Shown one piece after another: positions 43,711 through 52,840 of a stretch of DNA of 64,000 bases. Source of the DNA: Bradyrhizobium sp. sBnM-33 (lineage in GTDB: Bacteria > Pseudomonadota > Alphaproteobacteria > Rhizobiales > Xanthobacteraceae). Numbering within the stretch: position 1 is the first letter of the stretch; the number at the start of each line of letters is the position of its first letter. A program made the position numbers and the translations under genes. The notes beneath the pieces are model-generated. The model did no database searches. It was not told where the DNA came from and saw only the letters and a list, made by a program, of their open reading frames with translations. The DNA lies in the NCBI RefSeq assembly GCF_032917945.1, contig NZ_CP136624.1, positions 3,038,001-3,102,000 on the forward strand, in the 5' to 3' direction.

Positions 43711-45783
43711 ATGAGCGGACCATCCGATTTCCAGCCGACCAATCCCGCCTTGAAGTGGATCGAACGGCGCCTCCCGATCATGGGACTCATGCATTCCTCG
43801 TTCGTGGCGTATCCGACGCCGCGTAACCTGAATTACTGGTGGACTTTCGGCGCCATCCTTTCGTTCATGCTGGGTGTGCAGATCCTGACCGGCGTGATCC
43901 TGGCGATGCACTACACGCCGCATGCCGATATGGCATTCAAGTCGGTCGAACTCATCGTCCGCGACGTCAATTACGGCTGGCTGCTGCGAAACATCCACGC
44001 CTCCGGCGCGTCGATGTTCTTCTTCGCCGTCTACATCCACATGTTCCGCGGCCTCTATTACGGGTCGTACAAGGAGCCGCGTGAAGTGCTCTGGATCCTC
44101 GGTGTCATCATCTATCTCCTGATGATGGCGACCGGCTTCATGGGCTACGTGTTGCCGTGGGGGCAGATGAGCTTCTGGGGCGCCACCGTCATCACCAACC
44201 TGTTCTCGGCCGTGCCCTATTTCGGCGAGAGCATCGTGACGCTGCTGTGGGGCGGCTATGCCGTCGGCAATCCGACGCTGAACCGCTTCTTCTCGTTGCA
44301 TTATCTGCTGCCGTTCGTGATCGCGGGCGTCGTCGTGCTGCACATCTGGGCGCTGCACGTGGCGGGTCAGAACAACCCGGCCGGCGTCGAGCCGAAGACC
44401 GAAAAGGACACGGTGCCGTTCACGCCCTACGCGACCATGAAGGACATGTTCGGCGTCTCCTGCTTCCTGCTGTTCTTTGCCTGGTTCATCTTCTACATGC
44501 CGAACTATCTCGGCGATCCCGAGAACTATATCCCGGCCAATCCCGCCGTCACGCCCGCGCACATCGTGCCGGAATGGTACTACCTGCCGTTCTACGCGAT
44601 CCTGCGCTCGATCCCGAACAAGCTTGCCGGCGTCGTGGCGATGTTCGGCGCGATTATCATACTGGCTTTCCTGCCGTGGCTCGACAGCGCCAAGACCCGC
44701 TCGTCGAAGTACCGTCCGCTCGCCAAGCAGTTCTTCTGGATGTTCGTTGTCGTCTGCATCGGCCTTGGCTATCTCGGCGCCCAGCCGCCGGAAGGCATCT
44801 ATGTCATCGTCGGCCGCATCCTGACCTTCCTCTACTTCGCCTATTTCCTGATCCTGCTGCCGTTGCTGGCGCGGATCGAGAAGCCCCGTCCGGTGCCGAA
44901 CTCGATCGCGGACGACGTGCTGGCAAAGACGGGCGGCAAGCCTGCGCCGATGGTCTCGACCGTGATCGCGCTGATGGTGGCCGGCGGTCTGCTCCTAGGC
45001 GGCGCCGAGAGCGCCCGCGCCGCCGAAGGCAGCGCCAAGCCGCCGGCGCAGAAGTGGTCGTTTTCAGGCCCGTTCGGCAAGTTCGACCGTGGCGCCATGC
45101 AGCGCGGTCTGAAAGTCTACAAAGAGGTCTGCGCGTCCTGCCATGGCCTGTCGTTTGTCGCCTTCCGCAATCTCGCAGAAACCGGCGGTCCCGGCTATTC
45201 GGTGGCCCAGGCGCAGGCTTTCGCCTCCGAATACAAGGTCAAGGACGGCCCGAACGACCAAGGCGAGATGTTCGAGCGGCCGGGCCGGCCCGCCGATTAT
45301 TTCCCGTCGCCGTTCCCCAACGAGCAGGCGGCGCGTGCGGCCAATGGCGGCGCGTTCCCGCCGGACCTATCGCTGATCACCAAGGCGCGCAGCTACAGCC
45401 GTGGCTTCCCGATGTTCCTGATCGATTTCTTTACCCAGTATCAGGAGCAGGGACCGGATTACGTCACGGCGCTGTTGGAGGGTTATGAAGACAAGCCGCC
45501 GGCCGGCTTCAATCTGCCGGAAGGTTCATACTACAACACCTACTTCCCCGGCCACGCCATCAAGATGCCGAAGCCGTTGAACGACGGCCAGGTCACCTAC
45601 GACGACGGCTCGCCGGCCACGGTTGCGCAATACGCCAAGGACGTCACCCACTTTCTGATGTGGGCCGCAGAGCCGCACATGGAGGCGCGCAAGCAACTCG
45701 GCCTGCAGGTGTTCGTGTTCCTGATCCTGCTCACCGTTTTGCTGTACTTCACCAAGAAGAAGGTCTGGGCCAACGCCCACTGA
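43711..45783 (+). CDS. fbcH: Cytochrome b / cytochrome c1 fusion of the bc1 complex
   Basis: A 690-residue polyprotein. Residues 1 to about 425 are cytochrome b with eight helices and histidine haem ligands ([30 protein letters not shown]). A second signal sequence follows (about 418-438, ending [11 protein letters not shown]). The rest is cytochrome c1 with haem site C474-A-S-C477-H478 and a C-terminal anchor ([20 protein letters not shown]). In Bradyrhizobium the product is cut by signal peptidase into the two cytochromes. AGGAT lies before the ATG, and a strong terminator follows. Confidence 0.97.
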   Translation: MSGPSDFQPTNPALKWIERRLPIMGLMHSSFVAYPTPRNLNYWWTFGAILSFMLGVQILTGVILAMHYTPHADMAFKSVELIVRDVNYGWLLRNIHASGASMFFFAVYIHMFRGLYYGSYKEPREVLWILGVIIYLLMMATGFMGYVLPWGQMSFWGATVITNLFSAVPYFGESIVTLLWGGYAVGNPTLNRFFSLHYLLPFVIAGVVVLHIWALHVAGQNNPAGVEPKTEKDTVPFTPYATMKDMFGVSCFLLFFAWFIFYMPNYLGDPENYIPANPAVTPAHIVPEWYYLPFYAILRSIPNKLAGVVAMFGAIIILAFLPWLDSAKTRSSKYRPLAKQFFWMFVVVCIGLGYLGAQPPEGIYVIVGRILTFLYFAYFLILLPLLARIEKPRPVPNSIADDVLAKTGGKPAPMVSTVIALMVAGGLLLGGAESARAAEGSAKPPAQKWSFSGPFGKFDRGAMQRGLKVYKEVCASCHGLSFVAFRNLAETGGPGYSVAQAQAFASEYKVKDGPNDQGEMFERPGRPADYFPSPFPNEQAARAANGGAFPPDLSLITKARSYSRGFPMFLIDFFTQYQEQGPDYVTALLEGYEDKPPAGFNLPEGSYYNTYFPGHAIKMPKPLNDGQVTYDDGSPATVAQYAKDVTHFLMWAAEPHMEARKQLGLQVFVFLILLTVLLYFTKKKVWANAH

Positions 45784-45808
45784 TCACGGCGTCTTTACCG
45801 CAATTCGG

Positions 45809-45832
45809 AAAAGCCCCTGCGGGGGCTTTTTT
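45809..45832 (+). terminator. Rho-independent terminator of the fbcFH operon
   Basis: AAAAGCCCC (45809-45817) pairs with GGGGCTTTT (45822-45830), followed by two more T residues. It lies 25 bp after the fbcH stop. The A-rich left arm would also allow weak termination on the other strand. Confidence 0.9.
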
Positions 45833-45932
45833 ATTGGGCGCAGCAATGCGCCGACAGGCGATTGCGTCCGGCTCTTGCAGCCGCCAAAATGGCCGCAAGC
45901 ATCACGTTCAAGAAGCAATCCCGGAGGAACCC

Positions 45933-46607
45933 ATGGGCACCCACATCACCTTCAAACGTCCGGACGGCAAGGAAACCGCCGGCTATCTCGCCAATGCCGC
46001 GCGCGGCAACGCGCCGGGCGTGGTGGTGGTGCAGGAATGGTGGGGCCTGTCGGAGAACATCAAGGGTCTGTGCGACCGCTTTGCGATGGCCGGCTTCGAT
46101 GCGCTGGCGCCCGATCTCTTCAAGGGCGTCGTGGTGCCGTATCACGATACGGAGGCGGCCAACGCGCAAATGACCTCGCTCGATTTCATGGACGCCACTA
46201 CTCAGAATGTACGTGGCGCCGCGCAATATCTCGCGCGCAACGGCGCTAAGGTGGGTCTCACCGGCTTCTGCCTCGGCGGCGCCGTGACCATCATCGGCGC
46301 GACCAAGATTCCGGAGCTAGCGGCGGGCGTCGTTTTCTACGGCATCCCGCCGGAGCAGGCCGCAAAACCTGCCGACGTGAAGATCCCGCTGCAGGCGCAT
46401 TTCGCCAACAAGGACGACTGGTGCACGCCGGCTGCGGTCGACGCCTTCGAGAAGGCGATGAAGGACGCCGGCAAGTCGCTCGAGCTGTTCCGCTACGATG
46501 CCGAACATGCCTTCGTGAACGAGCAGCGCGTGGCCGTGCATGATCGCGAGGCCGCCGAGCTCGCCTGGGGCCGGGCGACGGAGTTCTTCAGGAAGCATCT
46601 CGGCTAA
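45933..46607 (+). CDS. Dienelactone hydrolase family protein
   Basis: A 224-residue alpha/beta hydrolase. The catalytic triad is visible as the Cys nucleophile in GFCLGGAV, an Asp in FANKDDWCTP and the His in YDAEHAFVNE. VVVVQEWWGLSENIKGLCDR matches carboxymethylenebutenolidase relatives. It may hydrolyse dienelactones from aromatic degradation, but the family is broad and no catabolic genes adjoin. GGAGGA precedes the ATG. Confidence 0.93.
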   Translation: MGTHITFKRPDGKETAGYLANAARGNAPGVVVVQEWWGLSENIKGLCDRFAMAGFDALAPDLFKGVVVPYHDTEAANAQMTSLDFMDATTQNVRGAAQYLARNGAKVGLTGFCLGGAVTIIGATKIPELAAGVVFYGIPPEQAAKPADVKIPLQAHFANKDDWCTPAAVDAFEKAMKDAGKSLELFRYDAEHAFVNEQRVAVHDREAAELAWGRATEFFRKHLG

Positions 46608-46641
46608 ATTGAGCGCATCTCGGCGAAGGAGTTAGCCGCGC

Positions 46642-47544
46642 ATGAAAATCTTCTGCACCGGCGCATCGGGCTATATCGGCGGGTCGGTTGCGGTTCATCT
46701 CATCGCCGCCGGACATCAGGTCACCGGCCTTGTTCGCTCCCGCGAAAAGGCAGATGCCGTTCGTGCGTTAGGGATTGAGCCGGTGATGGGCACGCTGGAT
46801 GACGCGCAAGTTCTCGCGCGCGCGGCGCAGGCGGCCGATGTTGTTGTGAACGCCGCAAGTGCCGACCACAGGGGCGCCGTCGTCGCACTGCTCGATACTC
46901 TCGCCGGAAGCGGCAAGGTTTTCATCCACACATCGGGATCGAGCATCGTCGGCAGCCGTTCCCGCGGCGAGCGGTCCGATGACATCTTCGACGAAGATAC
47001 GCCGATCACACCGTCGCCCGCGCGCGCCGCACGGGTCGAGCTGAACCACTTCATTCTCGGCTTTCACGACAAGGGCTGCCGCCCGGTCATCATCTGTCCG
47101 AGCCTGATCTACGGCATCGGCCACGGGGCAGGGCGCGACAGCGTGCAGGTGCCGCTGCTGATCAAGCTCGCCAAAAAGCGCGGCAATGCCACGCATGCCG
47201 GGCCCGGCGAGAACATCTGGTCCAACGTGCATATCGACGACCTCGTGATGCTCTACGCGCTTGCGATCGAGAAGGCGCCAGCCGGTGCGTTCTATTTCGC
47301 CGAAAACGGCGAGAGCTCGATGCATGAAGTGTGTGAGGCCATCAACCGCATGCTGGGTTTTGCGGGACCGCCGGCGGCGATGTCGATGCAGGAGGCTGCC
47401 GCCGGATGGGGCGAGGGTACGGCCGAGGATACGATGGCTTCGAATAGCAGGGTGCGGGCAAAGCGCGCGCGGCAGGAACTTGGATGGCGGCCGGCCGCAT
47501 GCGGCCTGATCGAGGAGATCGAGAGCGGGTGTTATCGGGAGTAG
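46642..47544 (+). CDS. NAD-dependent epimerase/dehydratase (extended SDR)
   Basis: A 300-residue extended short-chain dehydrogenase. The N-terminal TGASGYIGGSVAVHLIAAGH binds NAD(P); the catalytic Tyr/Lys pair is replaced by the more diverged CPSLIYGIGHG region of the atypical group. It lies 34 bp after the hydrolase gene, with AAGGAG at its own ATG, so the two form an operon. Related proteins are annotated as nucleoside-diphosphate-sugar epimerases, but the substrate is not determined. Confidence 0.88.
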   Translation: MKIFCTGASGYIGGSVAVHLIAAGHQVTGLVRSREKADAVRALGIEPVMGTLDDAQVLARAAQAADVVVNAASADHRGAVVALLDTLAGSGKVFIHTSGSSIVGSRSRGERSDDIFDEDTPITPSPARAARVELNHFILGFHDKGCRPVIICPSLIYGIGHGAGRDSVQVPLLIKLAKKRGNATHAGPGENIWSNVHIDDLVMLYALAIEKAPAGAFYFAENGESSMHEVCEAINRMLGFAGPPAAMSMQEAAAGWGEGTAEDTMASNSRVRAKRARQELGWRPAACGLIEEIESGCYRE

Positions 47545-47549
47545 GCGCT

Positions 47550-47861
47550 GTGAACCCGATCGATGAGATACTTTGGCTACTCACCAAGATCTTGCGAGAG
47601 CCATCGTCTCGTAAGGAGACGGTGAAAGAGTTTGAACGATACTATGGCCGTATCGGCACAATTGCCCGGCGTTCGATCGGCCGTGACGTGCTCGATATTC
47701 TTGATGATCTCGTTTACGATCTCGCATTCTACGTAGCTGATCCGGCTACTCGTGCTCAGGACCCTAGCTACTACGGGGACGAGCGCTTGGTGAAGGAAAT
47801 TGACGCAGCTCTTCGATTGCTTTCGCAAGCTGGAATTATCGTGCCGCAGGAGCAGCGGTAA
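47550..47861 (+). CDS. Small acidic hypothetical protein, low GC
   Basis: A 103-residue protein starting at GTG 47550 (GGGAG upstream). It is all-helical and acidic, with VLDILDDLVYDLAFYVADPA and DPSYYGDERLVKEIDAALRL, a pattern that recurs in small stand-alone bacterial proteins of unknown role, some beside toxins. GC content is near 50 percent, well below its neighbours, suggesting recent acquisition. It begins 5 bp after the epimerase stop. I cannot assign a function; an orphan immunity protein is one guess. Confidence 0.65.
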   Translation: MNPIDEILWLLTKILREPSSRKETVKEFERYYGRIGTIARRSIGRDVLDILDDLVYDLAFYVADPATRAQDPSYYGDERLVKEIDAALRLLSQAGIIVPQEQR

Positions 47862-48866
47862 TTACTCATTGCTCTGCTTCGCCCCGTCCCACCACGCGCA
47901 CGTCCCCGACATCAGCTTGTAATTGCCTTCCATCACCTGCACCGGCGCGCGCAGGCCAGAGGCTGCGGCGCGCAGGCGCATCTCGCGCGCGACTGCGCGG
48001 TCTTCGGGTGGCAGCCAGACGCGCTCGTGGCCCCACAGGCTCGGGCCGTCCTGCATCTCGACCGGCTGCCATGTCGCGGGATCGATTTCGCGGCCGCCCC
48101 AGCCGCACTCGATCATGAAGGACGACGGTGTCTTGGCGTAGAACGAGGTCATGAAATCGTTGGTGTGCCGGCCGAGCGTGACGCTGACGCGGCCTTCCTC
48201 CGTCTGCGCGATGTCGTAGCACTGGCCGACATCGTCGAGTGAGAACAACTCAACCATCAGATGATGCATGCCGTTCCTGCCGGTCTCGATCAACGCGAGG
48301 CTATGATGCCGCGCGTTGACGTGGAAGAAGTAGGCGCGGAACGGCTTTGAGATGTAGTCGGAGAGGCCGAAGCCGAGCACGTCGACATAGAACGCCATGA
48401 CCGGTTCGATGTTCTCCACCGTCAGCACGGCGTGCCCGAGCCCAAGCGGGCCGGTGCGGAAGCCCGAGATCGACCGCCCCGGTATGAAAGGCGTGTCGTC
48501 GATCTCCGCGCCGTAGAACGCCTCCAGCCGGTTGCCGGCGGGATCTTGGAACGAAATCAGGCTGCGCACGCGGCGCGCGTCGGCCCGCGACTGCGGTTCA
48601 GCTACAACATGCACGCCGGCCTTTTCCAGCCGCGCCGCCAGCGCATCAAGCGCTGCGGCATCTGCGACCTCCCAGCCGAAGAAGCGCGTGCCTTCGCCGA
48701 TCGCGCGGTCGATGACGATGCGCTGCTTGCGGTCGTCCATCCGGAACGCCAGCAGTGAATTGCCGCTCTCGACTGCCTGCAGCCCGACGAGACCGGTCCC
48801 GAACTGCCGCCAGTCCTCGAGGCTATCAGATCCGAAGCCGGCATATCCCAGACCCAGCAGTGCCAT
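47862..48866 (-). CDS. Extradiol ring-cleavage dioxygenase-like VOC protein
   Basis: A 334-residue two-domain VOC protein like BphC-type extradiol dioxygenases. The C-terminal domain has the three expected metal ligands: His in LGLGHAVLTV, His in MHHLMVELFS and Glu in FMIECGWGG. The N-terminal domain (GYAGFGSDSLEDWRQFGTG) is the degenerate copy. It would open catechol-type rings using Fe(II) or Mn(II). ATG at 48866 has GGAGG in place; ATG 48878 overlaps that site and is less likely. It is convergent with the low-GC gene. Confidence 0.88.
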   Translation of the reverse strand: MALLGLGYAGFGSDSLEDWRQFGTGLVGLQAVESGNSLLAFRMDDRKQRIVIDRAIGEGTRFFGWEVADAAALDALAARLEKAGVHVVAEPQSRADARRVRSLISFQDPAGNRLEAFYGAEIDDTPFIPGRSISGFRTGPLGLGHAVLTVENIEPVMAFYVDVLGFGLSDYISKPFRAYFFHVNARHHSLALIETGRNGMHHLMVELFSLDDVGQCYDIAQTEEGRVSVTLGRHTNDFMTSFYAKTPSSFMIECGWGGREIDPATWQPVEMQDGPSLWGHERVWLPPEDRAVAREMRLRAAASGLRAPVQVMEGNYKLMSGTCAWWDGAKQSNE

Positions 48867-48993
48867 CCTTGCCTCCATGGGTTGCTATCTTTGCGCGTTG
48901 AAAGCGCCGCTGCTTGCTCAAATCCTACGCAAGTTTGGCGCCGCCCGTCACCCAAAGTTGGGCTTGGGCGGGCGTCCCGGCCCATCCCCTCCC

Positions 48994-49022
48994 TTGACAT
49001 CGCCTCCGCCGGATGGTGATTA
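48994..49022 (+). promoter_or_regulatory. Predicted trp promoter
   Basis: A perfect -35 TTGACA (48994-48999) is followed after 17 bp by TGATTA (49017-49022) as -10. The predicted start point falls at 49029-49030, essentially on the A of the trpL ATG, so the leader mRNA would have no 5' untranslated region. Confidence 0.65.
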
Positions 49023-49029
49023 GGTTCCC

Positions 49030-49077
49030 ATGAGCACCGTTGTTACGCCCTCCCGTCTCTGGTGGCGCACCTCCTAA
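49030..49077 (+). CDS. trpL: trp leader peptide
   Basis: A 15-codon open frame, MSTVVTPSRLWWRTS, with two consecutive Trp codons at 49060-49065. It is too short for routine gene calling. It lies about 115 bp upstream of the fused anthranilate synthase gene and is followed by hairpins and a T-run, the arrangement of trp attenuation. In Sinorhizobium the equivalent leader RNA is known to act also in trans. That is not shown for this sequence. Confidence 0.88.
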   Translation: MSTVVTPSRLWWRTS

Positions 49078-49104
49078 GAGGTGGCCGGTGCGATTTCATT
49101 TTTT
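49061..49104 (+). promoter_or_regulatory. trp attenuator hairpins
   Basis: Three overlapping stems are possible: GGTG/CACC over the Trp codons (49061-49071), CACCTC/GAGGTG (49068-49083) and CGCACC/GGTGCG (49066-49092). A TTTTTT run follows at 49099-49104. The stems exclude one another because they share CACC. A ribosome stalled at the Trp codons would cover the left arm of the terminator-like stem and allow read-through into trpE(G). Confidence 0.75.
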
Positions 49105-49191
49105 CAATCGTCGAAGGTCGCCATCGCAGTGCGACGGTCCCTTCGTTTGTCCTGTGTGGCGCGCCCTCCCGAAGTTTCGTAAGAGGATCAC

Positions 49192-51351
49192 ATGAACAGG
49201 ACAGCCTTCTCCCTGCCCGAGCACAGCGAATACCGGACCAGCGGCGGTCTGGCGGTTTCGCGCGCCGTCGAGCAGTTCACCGGCAACGCCAGGCGCCTTG
49301 ACGACCTGATCGAACTGCTCGATCGCTGCCGGGGCGTGGTGCTGTCCTCCGGCACCACGGTGCCGGGGCGTTACGAAAGTTTTGACCTCGGCTTTGCCGA
49401 TCCGCCGCTGGCGCTGGAAACGGCCGGCTCGAATTTCTCGCTCCAAGCGCTGAACGCGCGCGGCGAGGTGCTGATCGCCTTCCTCGGCGACGTGCTGCGC
49501 GAGCCCTGTGTCGTCATTTCGGAGCGAAGCTCCACGCGGCTGGCCGGCCACATCATCCGCGGTGCCGCGCCGGTCGAGGAAGACCAGCGCACCCGCCGTG
49601 CCAGCGTGATGTCGCTGGTCCGCGATCTCGTCGCTGCCTTCACCGCAAATGACGATCCGCTGCTCGGCCTGTTCGGCGCCTTCGCCTATGACCTCGTGTT
49701 CCAAATCGAGGACCTCGTGCAGAAGCGGGCGCGGGAGGCTGACCAGCGCGACATCGTGCTCTACGTACCGGATCGCCTTTTGGCCTACGACCGTGCGACC
49801 GGCCGCGGCGTCGTGCTGAGCTACGATTTCTCGTGGAAGGGGAAGTCCACCCAGAGTCTGCCGCGCGACACCGCCGAGAGCACTTACGCCAAAACGCCGC
49901 GGCAGGGATTTGCCGATCACGCGCCCGGCGAATATCAGGCGACCGTGGAAGTTGCGCGTGCGGCGTTTGCGCGCGGCGACCTGTTCGAGGCCGTGCCCGG
50001 GCAACTCTTCGCCGAGCCCTGCGAGCGTTCGCCGGCGGAAGTGTTCCAGCGACTCTGCCGCATCAACCCGTCACCCTATGGCGCGCTAATGAATCTCGGG
50101 GACGGCGAATTTTTGGTGTCGGCCTCGCCGGAGATGTTTGTTCGCTCCGACGGCCGCCGTGTCGAGACCTGCCCGATTTCGGGCACCATCGCGCGCGGCG
50201 TTGATGCGATCGGCGATGCGGAGCAAATCAGGCAATTACTGAACTCGGAAAAGGACGAGTTCGAGCTCAACATGTGCACCGACGTCGACCGCAACGACAA
50301 GGCGCGGGTCTGCATTCCCGGCACGATCAAGGTGCTGGCGCGGCGGCAGATCGAGACCTATTCGAAACTGTTCCACACCGTTGACCATGTCGAAGGCATG
50401 CTGCGCCCGGGCTTTGATGCGCTGGATGCCTTCCTGACGCACGCCTGGGCAGTTACCGTGACGGGGGCGCCGAAACTGTGGGCGATGCAGTTCGTCGAGG
50501 ACAATGAGCGCTCGTCGCGGCGCTGGTACGCCGGCGCGATCGGCGCCGTGAATTTCGACGGCAGCATCAACACCGGGCTGACCATCCGTACCATCCGCAT
50601 GAAGGATGGGCTGGCCGAAGTGCGCGTCGGCGCCACCTGCCTGTTCGATTCCGATCCGGCCGCCGAAGACCGCGAGTGCCAAGTGAAGGCGGCCGCGCTG
50701 TTCCAGGCGCTGCGCGGCGACGCGCCGAAGCCGCTGTCGGCCTTTGCGCCTGACGCCACCGGCTCGGGCCGCAAGGTGCTCTTGATCGACCACGACGACA
50801 GTTTCGTGCATATGCTGGCGGATTACTTCCGGCAGGTCGGCGCAAGCGTGACCGTGGTCCGGCACGTGCATGCACAGGAGATGCTGAAGCGGAAGGGCTG
50901 GGATCTCCTGGTATTATCGCCGGGCCCGGGTCGCCCTGAAGATTTTGGAATCTCGAAGACCATAGGCACGGCGCTGGACCGAAAACTGCCGATCTTCGGT
51001 GTCTGTCTCGGCGTGCAGGCGATCGGCGAATATTTTGGCGGCCAGCTTGGTCAGCTCACCCAACCGGCGCATGGACGGCCATCCCGGGTTCAGGTGCGCG
51101 GCGGGCGCTTGATGCAGAACCTGCCGAATGAGATCGTGATCGGCCGCTACCATTCCCTCTACGTCGAGCGCGACAGCGTGCCCGATGTTCTCGAAGTCAC
51201 CGCGACCACGGAGGACGGCGTCGCGATGGCGATCGAACACAAGATCCTGCCTGTCGGCGGCGTGCAGTTTCACCCGGAATCGCTGATGTCGCTCGGCGGC
51301 GAGGTGGGGCTGCGTATCGTCGAGAATGCGTTTCGGCTGAATGCGAATTGA
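49192..51351 (+). CDS. trpE(G): Anthranilate synthase, fused TrpE-TrpG
   Basis: A 719-residue fusion making anthranilate from chorismate and glutamine, the first step of tryptophan synthesis. Residues 1 to about 510 are the TrpE part, with SPEMFVRSDGRRVETCPISG and GTIARG. From about 525 (KVLLIDHDDSFVHMLADYFR) follows the class I glutamine amidotransferase with nucleophile C605 in GVCLGVQ and the HPES histidine. This fusion is typical of rhizobia. AGAGGA precedes the ATG; regulation is by the upstream trpL attenuator. Confidence 0.97.
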   Translation: MNRTAFSLPEHSEYRTSGGLAVSRAVEQFTGNARRLDDLIELLDRCRGVVLSSGTTVPGRYESFDLGFADPPLALETAGSNFSLQALNARGEVLIAFLGDVLREPCVVISERSSTRLAGHIIRGAAPVEEDQRTRRASVMSLVRDLVAAFTANDDPLLGLFGAFAYDLVFQIEDLVQKRAREADQRDIVLYVPDRLLAYDRATGRGVVLSYDFSWKGKSTQSLPRDTAESTYAKTPRQGFADHAPGEYQATVEVARAAFARGDLFEAVPGQLFAEPCERSPAEVFQRLCRINPSPYGALMNLGDGEFLVSASPEMFVRSDGRRVETCPISGTIARGVDAIGDAEQIRQLLNSEKDEFELNMCTDVDRNDKARVCIPGTIKVLARRQIETYSKLFHTVDHVEGMLRPGFDALDAFLTHAWAVTVTGAPKLWAMQFVEDNERSSRRWYAGAIGAVNFDGSINTGLTIRTIRMKDGLAEVRVGATCLFDSDPAAEDRECQVKAAALFQALRGDAPKPLSAFAPDATGSGRKVLLIDHDDSFVHMLADYFRQVGASVTVVRHVHAQEMLKRKGWDLLVLSPGPGRPEDFGISKTIGTALDRKLPIFGVCLGVQAIGEYFGGQLGQLTQPAHGRPSRVQVRGGRLMQNLPNEIVIGRYHSLYVERDSVPDVLEVTATTEDGVAMAIEHKILPVGGVQFHPESLMSLGGEVGLRIVENAFRLNAN

Positions 51352-51358
51352 AGGCAGC

Positions 51359-51446
51359 CGTCATTGCGAGGAGCGCAAGCGACGAAGCAATCCATTCTTT
51401 TCTCGATGCGGCGCTGTGGATTGCTTCGCTTCGCTCGCAATGACGG
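51359..51446. repeat. Palindromic repeat (CGTCATTGCGAGGAGCGC type)
   Basis: Same family as 41213-41328: outer ends CGTCATTGCGAG and CTCGCAATGACGG, inner pair gaagcaatccat / gtggattgcttc. It is about 30 bp shorter in the centre. It lies between trpE(G) and apt. Confidence 0.88.
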
Positions 51447-51474
51447 TGAACAAACGAGGGGTTGAGAAAAACCA

Positions 51475-52014
51475 ATGACATTCGATCACGACATCAAGGC
51501 CACCGTCCGCACCATTCCGGACTACCCGAAAAAGGGCATTCTGTTTCGCGACATCACGACCCTGCTGGCAGACGCGCGCGCCTTTCGTCGTGCCGTCGAT
51601 GAGCTGGTGCAGCCGTGGGCTGGATTGAAGATCGACAAGGTCGCCGGCATCGAGGCGAGGGGATTCATCCTCGGCGGCGCGGTCGCGCATCAGGTTTCCG
51701 CCGGCTTTGTGCCGATCCGGAAAAAAGGCAAGCTGCCGCATACCACCGTGCGGATCGCCTACTCGCTGGAATACGGCCTCGATGAAATGGAAATGCATGC
51801 CGACGCGGTCCATCCCGGCGAGCGCGTCATCCTGGTCGATGATCTCATCGCCACCGGCGGCACCGCGGAAGGCGCGGTGAAATTGCTGCGCCAGATCGGC
51901 GCCAACGTGGTCGCGGCCTGCTTCATCATCGATCTGCCCGATCTCGGCGGCGCCGCCAAGCTGCGCGCGATGGAAGTGCCCGTGCGTACGCTGATGGCGT
52001 TCGAGGGGCATTGA
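51475..52014 (+). CDS. apt: Adenine phosphoribosyltransferase
   Basis: A 179-residue purine salvage enzyme that makes AMP from adenine and [24 protein letters not shown] is the N-terminal family block, [16 protein letters not shown] holds the adenine site, and [20 protein letters not shown] is the PRPP-binding loop. Length and motifs are complete. Confidence 0.96.
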   Translation: MTFDHDIKATVRTIPDYPKKGILFRDITTLLADARAFRRAVDELVQPWAGLKIDKVAGIEARGFILGGAVAHQVSAGFVPIRKKGKLPHTTVRIAYSLEYGLDEMEMHADAVHPGERVILVDDLIATGGTAEGAVKLLRQIGANVVAACFIIDLPDLGGAAKLRAMEVPVRTLMAFEGH

Positions 52015-52033
52015 TATCCGACAGGTGGCCGTT

Positions 52034-52086
52034 CCCCGGATGCTGCGCAGCGCGCCGCTTTGCGGCGTGCGTCAGTATTACCCGGG
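52034..52086. repeat. Partial palindromic repeat (CCCCGGATGCTGCGCAGCG type)
   Basis: The sequence cccggatgctgcgcagcgcg then ccgctttgcggcgtgcg matches, in inverse orientation, the right half of the element at 55829-55963. Only part of the element is present. It lies in the convergent gap after apt. Confidence 0.7.
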
Positions 52087-52112
52087 TGAAAATTCCGGTC
52101 GTGCCGCGGACC

Positions 52113-52784
52113 TCACTGCCGCTGCGGGAGCAGGCTGAACTCGAGCTCGCGAAAACCGGTGTAGTTCCTGCGGATCCACTGATGCAGCTCGGTTGACGTA
52201 TCCCGCTCGTTGCGCAAATAGTCGGTAAAGGAAAAGGTCAGGCGGTCGATATAGGTCTTCAGGAACGAGGGCAGCGCCGATATGCGCAGCACCCGCCCCA
52301 AACCCATCGCCTCGGGCAGTTCGCCACGCACCACGTACTCGTTGTCGACCGTAATCAGCGCCTTCAGCGGAATCTGCTCCCGTAACGTCGAATAGGCGCG
52401 CGCGGAAACGCGGTCGGTATCGGCCACGAACAGGATGATCGGCGCGACGCCACGCCGCGTGGCCTCTTTGAGGAAACCGATCTCGTTAATCATCTTGAAG
52501 AACTCGTCGAACGCATGAAAGCCGAGGTCGACCACCTTGGCGATACCGTCGTTGACGATCAGGCGATCCATGAGCTGCATCTTGCCATAGGTGTCCATCA
52601 CGTCGGCCGTCTCGGTGATGCGCGGCAGATACTCGAGCAGCGATGGTTCCTTCAAGTTGATGTCGAAGGAAGATACCGTCCCATCCTTCAGCAGCAGGAA
52701 CTCGCTCAACAGACGCGCGAGCAGCGTCTTCCCGACCAGCGGCCGGGGCGAGCAGATGACGTAGACAGGCGTGGAGCTCATCAC
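52113..52784 (-). CDS. P-loop NTPase of ParA/MinD-like type, atypical
   Basis: A 223-residue protein. The P-loop is VICSPRPLVGKTLLARLL, lacking the KGG signature lysine of canonical ParA/MinD. A Walker-B-like KVVDLGFHAFDEFFKMI follows, and VAPIILFVADTDRVSARAYS resembles the switch-strand region of MinD-like folds. No membrane segment or DNA-binding domain is seen. It lies 56 bp downstream of a canonical KGGVGKTT ATPase on the same strand. The pairing suggests a two-ATPase system; what it positions or transports is unknown. Confidence 0.7.
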   Translation of the reverse strand: MMSSTPVYVICSPRPLVGKTLLARLLSEFLLLKDGTVSSFDINLKEPSLLEYLPRITETADVMDTYGKMQLMDRLIVNDGIAKVVDLGFHAFDEFFKMINEIGFLKEATRRGVAPIILFVADTDRVSARAYSTLREQIPLKALITVDNEYVVRGELPEAMGLGRVLRISALPSFLKTYIDRLTFSFTDYLRNERDTSTELHQWIRRNYTGFRELEFSLLPQRQ

Positions 52785-52840
52785 CCGCTATATCAAAGGA
52801 ATTTTCCGCCTAATCCAGCCCCGTCGCGGCGGCTATCCGA

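Noticed and set aside
49113..49146. Second hairpin (GAAGG...CCTTC) downstream of trpL as the main terminator
   Set aside because: It is followed only by gtttgtcctg, whereas the earlier hairpin is followed by six T residues; kept as a minor possibility only.
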